Part shown: positions 33,617 to 38,750 of the stretch, one piece after another
Layout of the letters: every line of letters begins with the position of its first letter
Numbering within the stretch: the stretch's first letter is position 1
Assembly: GCA_946612625.1 (NCBI GenBank)
Contig: CAMOEW010000012.1
Coordinates: forward strand, 1-38,750
Length of the DNA: 38,750 nt
Direction: 5' to 3'
DNA from: an uncultured Prevotella sp.
GTDB lineage: Bacteria > Bacteroidota > Bacteroidia > Bacteroidales > Bacteroidaceae
Translations under genes and position numbers: made by a program
The notes under the pieces: generated by a model
The model's input: only the letters and a program-made list of their open reading frames with translations
Databases searched by the model: none
Told to the model about the DNA's origin: nothing

Positions 33617-35902
33617 ATGAAAACAAAAACTATTTGTAAATCGCTCCTCGTGGCGGCAGGTCTGCTCGTGGGGAGTAGTGCATGGGCTGACGGCAACAAG
33701 CGCGTGCTGGAGTCAGAAAATTATGAGAATGCTGCAGCATCTGATTGGACATGTCCAAATGGATCTGCCGTCATTAAAACGGGTGATGCTACTTATGGCA
33801 AGTATGCCCAGTGTTATCCTTCAGGCTCTGGAAACCGCAGTGCTTATAAGTCTGTGAAATCATACGAACCAGACGCTTACGCTGATGCTTCTATGACCAA
33901 AACAGGTTACAACATCGAATTTGATTTTTTGCTTGTTGGCGGTAATGTTGTTGGAAGAAGTGCATCTCAGTTTATTGTAACTACAGCCGGACCTAATCTT
34001 GCAACTAATAATGTTTACTCAGGAACAGATTATATCTTCTCTCTTTCTCAGCCAACGCTTGCTGCTGAAGGGGCTAATGAAGGAATTGGTGGTGGAAAGA
34101 CCGGCACCGCAGTTACAACATGGTATATAAACGATCTGACAAATGCAACGTCAACCACTGTTACCCTTGATGGTTCAACATGGTATCATCTTGCATTGGT
34201 TGTTACTGCAACATCTGTTGACTATACCATTACAGATAATTCGACAAGTGAAGCTGTTGCAACTGGTTCAAAGAGTGTAGCAGAACTTCCCACGATAAAG
34301 GGCTTCTTTGACCTTCTTGGCCGTGGAAGTGGTAAACTTAACTTCGACAATCTCGATATCTACGATTATACAGAGGAAATCAGTGTGTCGTCGCCTATTT
34401 TCACATTCAACAAAGTTAATGGCGTAAAGCGTAATTATACTATCACTAATCCTAACGATTTAGGAACACTCTATTATACGACTGCTCCAGCCGAGACTGC
34501 TCCAGCTGTTGGAGATGCTGCCTACACTTCAACGACCGATATGTCAAAGGCAGTAGAGTTTAGCGAGAGTGGTAAATACTATGCATACGTTCTGCATACC
34601 AATGGAACAACTGCATCGGCTGTTGTGGAGCAGGCTGTTACTGCTGGTGCTATCCAACTGAATGCTCCTGTGGCCACGTTATCAGACATGGCTCAGGCTG
34701 AGGATGGATTCTTCTACCCGATTTATTCGTTCTCGTCAAACCAGAGCAATTTGGAGGGCACCCCTACAGGTTCACTTAGTGCAACTTCTTATACGTTTAC
34801 GGGTACTGGCAGTTACGAGGTTACTGTCACTGCAGATGGCTATACATCAAATTCTATAACTGTTAACGTTGATGCTCGTCGTGTTTTGGGCAAGACCATC
34901 GACTTTGGTGCCATGACGGCTGCCGATTTCTCTGATGCAACAGTATGGACTTCTGCTACCGGAGCTCCACGTGACTATTGGACAAATAGAGCTGCAGCTA
35001 TCCCTGCTGACGTGACTTATTACAAATTGACAGACCCAACTGCTGACTGTTCTGATGTTCTTGATGGTATCACTATTACCAACGGCGCACAGCGTCAGCC
35101 TGAAGTTTACATTGGTTATGGTCTGTTGACTCCTTATACAGCAGTTAGCGGGTCTGGTAATTATATGAATTTAAAGGTCAACGATGGTACAGCTACCGAT
35201 ATGGTTGTGTTTAATGGCTGGAACAATTATGGCAGTGGAACATTTAACACTGTTCTGGCAGGTGATGCTACATTCGGTTTGTATCGTTATGACACGATGC
35301 TGCGCACAATAAAAGTATATTCAGCTGTTCCTGGAAGTGTTTCTGCCACCATCGGTTCAGACGCTATTGCTACATTCTCAAGCGAGTATGCAGTTGACTT
35401 CAGCGCTGAAAATGGTGTTACCGTTTATACTGCAAAAGTTAACGACGGGAAGACAGCTGTTGTGCTGACAGAAGTTACATCTAAGATAGTGCCTGCTAAC
35501 ACTGGTGTTATCCTGAAGGGCGATGCCGGCACATACAATGCTGCCGTGGTTGCTTCTGCTGCTGCTTTGGAGAACAACCAGCTTGCTGTTTCCGACGGTA
35601 CATCAAACGTTAAGGGTTCTTTCGTTCTGACAAAGAGCGGCGACAAGGTTGTCTTTGGTGTATGGGATAGCGAGACTCCTCTGAGCAAGGGCCGCGTTTA
35701 TCTGCCCGCAGATGTAGTATCAGGTGCCAAGACTCTCAACATCATCTTCGATGGTGAGACCACAGGCATCAACGATGTATCGCGTCTGAATAATGCAGAA
35801 ATGACAAGTGATAAAGTTGTATTCAACCTCAACGGTCAGCGCATCGCTGCTCCTCAGAAGGGTATCAACATTATCAATGGCCGCAAGGTGATCGTGAAGT
35901 AA
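33617..35902 (+). CDS. Secreted multidomain surface protein with a Por-secretion-like C-terminal tail
   Basis: A 761-residue protein. A signal peptide (cleavage near AWA, residue 24) is followed by a concanavalin-like beta-sandwich (about 25-255). Then come two Ig-like or chitobiase-C-like modules (about 260-345 and 350-420), a fourth beta domain (about 425-590), and a module common in Prevotella surface proteins (about 590-720; VPANTGVILKG). The last 40 residues (GINDV, then VFNLNGQRIAAPQKGINIINGRKVIVK split after GQR) resemble the tail that directs proteins to type IX secretion or cell-surface attachment. It is rich in Thr, Ser and Ala and poor in charged residues, and third codon positions look more A/T-rich than in neighbours. 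No enzyme motif is seen; adhesion or glycan binding is a guess. Confidence 0.8.
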   Translation: MKTKTICKSLLVAAGLLVGSSAWADGNKRVLESENYENAAASDWTCPNGSAVIKTGDATYGKYAQCYPSGSGNRSAYKSVKSYEPDAYADASMTKTGYNIEFDFLLVGGNVVGRSASQFIVTTAGPNLATNNVYSGTDYIFSLSQPTLAAEGANEGIGGGKTGTAVTTWYINDLTNATSTTVTLDGSTWYHLALVVTATSVDYTITDNSTSEAVATGSKSVAELPTIKGFFDLLGRGSGKLNFDNLDIYDYTEEISVSSPIFTFNKVNGVKRNYTITNPNDLGTLYYTTAPAETAPAVGDAAYTSTTDMSKAVEFSESGKYYAYVLHTNGTTASAVVEQAVTAGAIQLNAPVATLSDMAQAEDGFFYPIYSFSSNQSNLEGTPTGSLSATSYTFTGTGSYEVTVTADGYTSNSITVNVDARRVLGKTIDFGAMTAADFSDATVWTSATGAPRDYWTNRAAAIPADVTYYKLTDPTADCSDVLDGITITNGAQRQPEVYIGYGLLTPYTAVSGSGNYMNLKVNDGTATDMVVFNGWNNYGSGTFNTVLAGDATFGLYRYDTMLRTIKVYSAVPGSVSATIGSDAIATFSSEYAVDFSAENGVTVYTAKVNDGKTAVVLTEVTSKIVPANTGVILKGDAGTYNAAVVASAAALENNQLAVSDGTSNVKGSFVLTKSGDKVVFGVWDSETPLSKGRVYLPADVVSGAKTLNIIFDGETTGINDVSRLNNAEMTSDKVVFNLNGQRIAAPQKGINIINGRKVIVK

Positions 35903-35943
35903 AAACAGTAAGTAGTCAATAATAGCAAAATAAATAAATCGTT

Positions 35944-36099
35944 ATGAAGAAAACATATATTCAGCCACTGGTAACAGTGGAGAACGACGAGATTGAAAGC
36001 CAGCTGCTGGCAGATTCAATCACATTGGATGGCAATGTAACAGTCAGCGACGAGTCAAACCTGCTCGATCGCGACGAGGATGCCTTCTCGGCTTGGTAA
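35944..36099 (+). CDS. Small acidic protein (51 residues) of the MKKTYIQP type
   Basis: A 51-residue protein starting MKKTYIQPLVTVENDEIESQ (first 20 residues) with a second half rich in Asp and Glu and ending in AFSAW. It lies 41 bases after the secreted protein and just before a strong terminator, so it is the last gene of that transcript. From recall, short proteins starting MKKxYxxP, then hydrophobic residues and a LLA motif (here SQLLADS, residues 19-25), are very common in Prevotella and Bacteroides, often next to surface protein genes. There is no typical signal peptide. Function unknown; possible roles are a secreted or processed peptide or a partner of the preceding protein. Confidence 0.7.
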   Translation: MKKTYIQPLVTVENDEIESQLLADSITLDGNVTVSDESNLLDRDEDAFSAW

Positions 36100-36130
36100 T
36101 ATTATAGTCATGTTACGTTATTTATAAATC

Positions 36131-36165
36131 GAGGGCGTGCCATTTGTGGCACGCCCTCAATTTTT
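36131..36165 (+). terminator. Intrinsic terminator behind the small protein gene
   Basis: GAGGGCGTGCCA, TTTG, TGGCACGCCCTC: a perfect 12-base stem with a 4-base loop, followed by AATTTTT. The strongest terminator in the window. Confidence 0.92.
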
Positions 36166-36175
36166 CGCGATTTTC

Positions 36176-36207
36176 TTTGGTTGTCTCGACGATTATCCTT
36201 AACTTTG
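36176..36207 (+). promoter_or_regulatory. Promoter of the HIT protein gene
   Basis: TTTG (36176-36179), 20 bases, TAACTTTG (36200-36207). The ATG is at 36240. Confidence 0.65.
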
Positions 36208-36239
36208 CATATTATTAACCAAACGAAAAAACGACTAAT

Positions 36240-36665
36240 ATGTACAGTGATCCGAAAGAGTGCTTGTATTGCACCAACAACCAGACGCAGAAAGACCTTA
36301 TGATTCAGTTTGCCGAGTTGCGCGTGTCGCGTGCCTTCCTGTTTAAGGAGCAAACCTACCGTGGGCGTTGCCTCGTGGCTTACAATGGTCATGTGAACGA
36401 CCTCAACGAGCTGAGCGACGACGAGCGTAATAAGTTCATGGCCGACGTGGTACAGGTGACTCGCGCCATGCAGAAGGCTTTCAATCCCGAGAAGATAAAC
36501 TACGGTGCCTACAGCGACAAACTGAGCCACCTGCACTTCCACCTGGCTCCGAAGTATGTTGACGGTCCCGATTATGGCGGCACATTCCAGATGAACCCCG
36601 GCAAGGTGTATCTCAGCGATGCGGAGTATCAGGAGCTAATAGACAAGATAAAGGCTAACATGTAG
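36240..36665 (+). CDS. HIT family protein
   Basis: A 141-residue nucleotide-binding protein of the histidine-triad family. The triad is HLHFHLAPK near residue 98 (H-x-H-x-H). Members hydrolyse AMP-linked substrates or dinucleoside polyphosphates. A CLYC pair at residues 9-12 could bind a metal. Its last 11 bases overlap the end of the convergent SulP gene. Confidence 0.88.
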   Translation: MYSDPKECLYCTNNQTQKDLMIQFAELRVSRAFLFKEQTYRGRCLVAYNGHVNDLNELSDDERNKFMADVVQVTRAMQKAFNPEKINYGAYSDKLSHLHFHLAPKYVDGPDYGGTFQMNPGKVYLSDAEYQELIDKIKANM

Positions 36666-38340
36666 CCACGATGCTGCTGGCGCGCGCAAGCGCCAGGTCG
36701 ATGTGGCTGCAGATGTTGTCGCGGCCAACGAGCTGTTCGAAGTTGTTCCTCGCCAGCACCGCCTCCACCTTCGGGTTTACTCCCGAGAGCACCACCTGAA
36801 TGCCCTGGCTCTGGCAGATGTGGATGAGATTCTCAAGGTTGTGCAGTCCTGTAGAGTCGATGAACGGCACTTTTCGCATACGTATGATACGCACTTTTGC
36901 GTCGCGTCCGAATCGTGTCATCATCTCCTCTGCACGGTTGCCGGCTCCGAAGAAGTACGGGCCGTTGATCTCATATACCTCTACCTTGTCGGGGATGGTT
37001 AGGTTCTCAAGATTGCCAGCCTGCATGTCGGCCTCCTCGCTCATGTTAATCTCCTCGTTGATTACACGCACGTCTGTTGTCTCTGCCATGCGTCGCATGA
37101 AGAGCAGACAGGCGCAGATGAGTCCTACCTCGATGGCAATGGTGAGGTCGAAGATGATGGTGAGCAGAAATGTCAGCACGAGCACGGTTACGTCGCTCTT
37201 GGGATTCTTGCGTGCCATCGTCAGAAACGAGCGCCATCCGCTCATGCCGTATGCCACCACCACGAGCACTCCGGCGAGGCACGCCATAGGAATATATTGT
37301 GCCAGCGGCATCAGGAATAGAAAGATGAGCAGCAGCACCACGGCGTGCACCACACCTGCCACGGGCGTTCGTCCGCCGTTGTTGATGTTGGTCATTGTGC
37401 GTGCTATGGCTCCCGTGGCTGGTATTCCTCCGAATATTGGCGAAGCCAGATTGGCTATTCCCTGGCCTATCAGCTCGGTGTTTGAGTTATGATGGTCGCC
37501 GATGACTCCGTCGGCCACGGTTGCCGAGAGCAGGCTCTCGATAGCTCCCAGTATTGCGATTGTCATGGCCGGTCCTGCCAGCCCTTTTATCGTCTCCCAC
37601 GTCATCTCGGGCACTGCGGCTCCCGGCAGCGTTGAGTTGATGCTGAAGCGGTCGCCGATGGTCTCGATAGAAGTCACTCCGGCATACTGCTTCAGCAGCA
37701 GTGCTGCAACGGTCATCACGATGATGGCGATGAGCGAGCCAGGTATCTTCTTGCTTATCTTCGGCGTGAGCGAGATGATGACAACGCTCGCAATGCCCAC
37801 TATTGTACTCCACAGGTCGATATGGCCGATGTTCCGGACGTAGGCAATCCATTTCTCGATGAAGTCGCCCGGGTTATGGTCCATCTGCATCCCGAGCAGG
37901 TCTTTTATCTGCGTAGAGAAGATGGTGACGGCGATACCGCTGGTGAATCCCACGATAATCGGGTAGGGGATATACTTTATGATGGTGCCCAGACGTAGCA
38001 CGCCAAGCAGTATGAGAAAGACGCCCGCCATCAGCGTGGCAATGGTGAGCCCCTCGATACCATACTGCTGTATGATGCCATACACGATAACGATGAATGC
38101 CCCCGTTGGGCCGCCGATCTGCACCTTGCTGCCACCGAATGCAGAGATCATGAATCCAGCCACGATGGCAGTGATGATGCCCTTCTCTGGCGACACACCG
38201 CTGGCAATGCCGAAGGCGATTGCCAGCGGCAGTGCCACGATGCCCACGATGACTCCGGCCATCAGGTCGGCAGTGAATGTCTTGCGGTCGTAGTGCTTAA
38301 GTGCCGAAACTATTTTCGGCTGAAAGTCGAATGTTCCCAC
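36655..38340 (-). CDS. SulP family anion transporter with STAS domain
   Basis: A 561-residue inner-membrane transporter for sulfate, bicarbonate or a related anion. The membrane part (about residues 20-420, 12-14 helices) has the family motifs GVIVGIVALPLAIAFGIASG, GPTGAFIV and the TGAIARTMTNINNGGRTPVAG segment, split here after NINNGG. The C-terminal STAS domain (about 455-550) carries RMRKVPFIDSTGLHNL, the loop that is phosphorylated in anti-sigma-factor antagonists. The start is GTG at 38340, with AATAAG just before it. The substrate is not decidable from sequence. Confidence 0.92.
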   Translation of the reverse strand: MGTFDFQPKIVSALKHYDRKTFTADLMAGVIVGIVALPLAIAFGIASGVSPEKGIITAIVAGFMISAFGGSKVQIGGPTGAFIVIVYGIIQQYGIEGLTIATLMAGVFLILLGVLRLGTIIKYIPYPIIVGFTSGIAVTIFSTQIKDLLGMQMDHNPGDFIEKWIAYVRNIGHIDLWSTIVGIASVVIISLTPKISKKIPGSLIAIIVMTVAALLLKQYAGVTSIETIGDRFSINSTLPGAAVPEMTWETIKGLAGPAMTIAILGAIESLLSATVADGVIGDHHNSNTELIGQGIANLASPIFGGIPATGAIARTMTNINNGGRTPVAGVVHAVVLLLIFLFLMPLAQYIPMACLAGVLVVVAYGMSGWRSFLTMARKNPKSDVTVLVLTFLLTIIFDLTIAIEVGLICACLLFMRRMAETTDVRVINEEINMSEEADMQAGNLENLTIPDKVEVYEINGPYFFGAGNRAEEMMTRFGRDAKVRIIRMRKVPFIDSTGLHNLENLIHICQSQGIQVVLSGVNPKVEAVLARNNFEQLVGRDNICSHIDLALARASSIVATC

Positions 38341-38367
38341 CTTATTTATATATATAGTGGCAACGTT

Positions 38368-38750
38368 TTACTTCGTCTTAAGCAAGTCGCGAATCTCAGC
38401 AAGCAGTTCCTCCTGTGTCGGTCCGGCAGGAGCGGCAGGCGCCTCGGGCTGTGCCTTCTTGCGGTTCAGCTTGTTGATGCCCTTCAGCATTAGGAATATA
38501 CAGAATGCCACGATGATGAAATCTACGATGTTCTGAATGAACGTTCCGTACTTCAGCACTGCAGCGCCCTCGCCTTCGCCAATCTTGAACACCAGGTTGG
38601 TGAAATCAACGTTGCCCGTAATCATTCCAACGCACGGCATGAGAACATCGTCAACGAGTGATGATACGATTTTGCCGAATGCACCGCCGATGATAACACC
38701 GACAGCCATGTCCATCACGTTGCCCTTCATGGCAAACTCTTTGAATTCTT
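38368..38750 (-). CDS. mscL: Large-conductance mechanosensitive channel MscL, N-terminus cut by the window edge
   Basis: The visible part is 126 residues of a pore protein that opens under membrane tension to release solutes during osmotic downshock. The frame continues past the window edge: the last bases read [19 protein letters not shown], the normal MscL start, lacking only a few residues. Two membrane helices are visible (about [18 protein letters not shown] and [18 protein letters not shown]), then the charged C-terminal helix ([15 protein letters not shown]). SulP begins 27 bases downstream on the same strand, so the two may share a transcript. Confidence 0.95.
   Translation of the reverse strand, partial: EFKEFAMKGNVMDMAVGVIIGGAFGKIVSSLVDDVLMPCVGMITGNVDFTNLVFKIGEGEGAAVLKYGTFIQNIVDFIIVAFCIFLMLKGINKLNRKKAQPEAPAAPAGPTQEELLAEIRDLLKTK

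Overview
The window looks like chromosome of a Bacteroidales bacterium, most likely a Prevotellaceae (Prevotella, Segatella or Xylanibacter type). The signs are: promoters of the Bacteroidetes type (TTTG or TTGG, about 19 bases, then TAnnTTTG) in front of most transcription units; weak or absent Shine-Dalgarno sequences; Bacteroidales gene neighbourhoods such as DUF6452/DUF6048, sppA-lpxK-punA-thiL and recF next to a DUF721 gene; and a secreted protein with the C-terminal tail common in Prevotella surface proteins. Most of the window is core metabolism, with few signs of mobile DNA.

Layout. 1-62 (-): start of an SRP RNA gene cut by the window edge. 190-4039 (+): GT2 glycosyltransferase, a lipoprotein (DUF6452), a DUF6048 protein, ApbE flavin transferase and a Crp/Fnr regulator. 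4103-8844 (+): M3 peptidase, dCMP deaminase, S41 peptidase and 5-formyl-THF cyclo-ligase. 8847-10227 (-): DUF721 (DciA-like) protein and RecF. 10385-12289 (+): membrane-anchored TPR protein, RibH and exonuclease III. 12323-12542: 41-bp tandem repeat array A. 12549-13901 (-): CPA2 antiporter. 14154-14226 (-): tRNA-Phe. 14371-19243 (-): sppA, lpxK, purine nucleoside phosphorylase, thiL, read in that order. 19435-21378 (+): groES-groEL, with a dyad and a sigma-54-like element upstream. 21517-21616 (+): candidate orphan small RNA. 21698-30436 (+): two paralogous amidohydrolases (one cytoplasmic, one lipoprotein), a DUF4450 protein, an AmgK-like kinase fused to a RapZ C-terminal domain, and a MurU-like nucleotidyltransferase. 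30512-32107 (+): guaA with an unusual palindromic insertion. 32118-33044 (-): EamA transporter. 33226-33403: repeat array B, the same family as A but inverted. 33617-36099 (+): secreted multidomain protein and a 51-residue acidic small protein, followed by a strong terminator. 36240-36665 (+): HIT protein. 36655-38340 (-): SulP transporter. 38368-38750 (-): MscL, cut by the window edge.

The most interesting items are: the kinase-RapZ fusion next to a MurU-like enzyme, which suggests a sugar-salvage branch carrying its own aminosugar-sensing or RNA-binding domain; the promoter-plus-terminator small RNA cassette behind groEL; the operator-like elements in front of groES; the 41-bp repeat family found at two distant sites; the palindromic insertion inside GuaA just before its catalytic histidine; the long lpxK/punA overlap; and the unannotated small acidic protein behind the secreted protein. 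All calls come from reading the sequence and recalled family knowledge; no database search was run.
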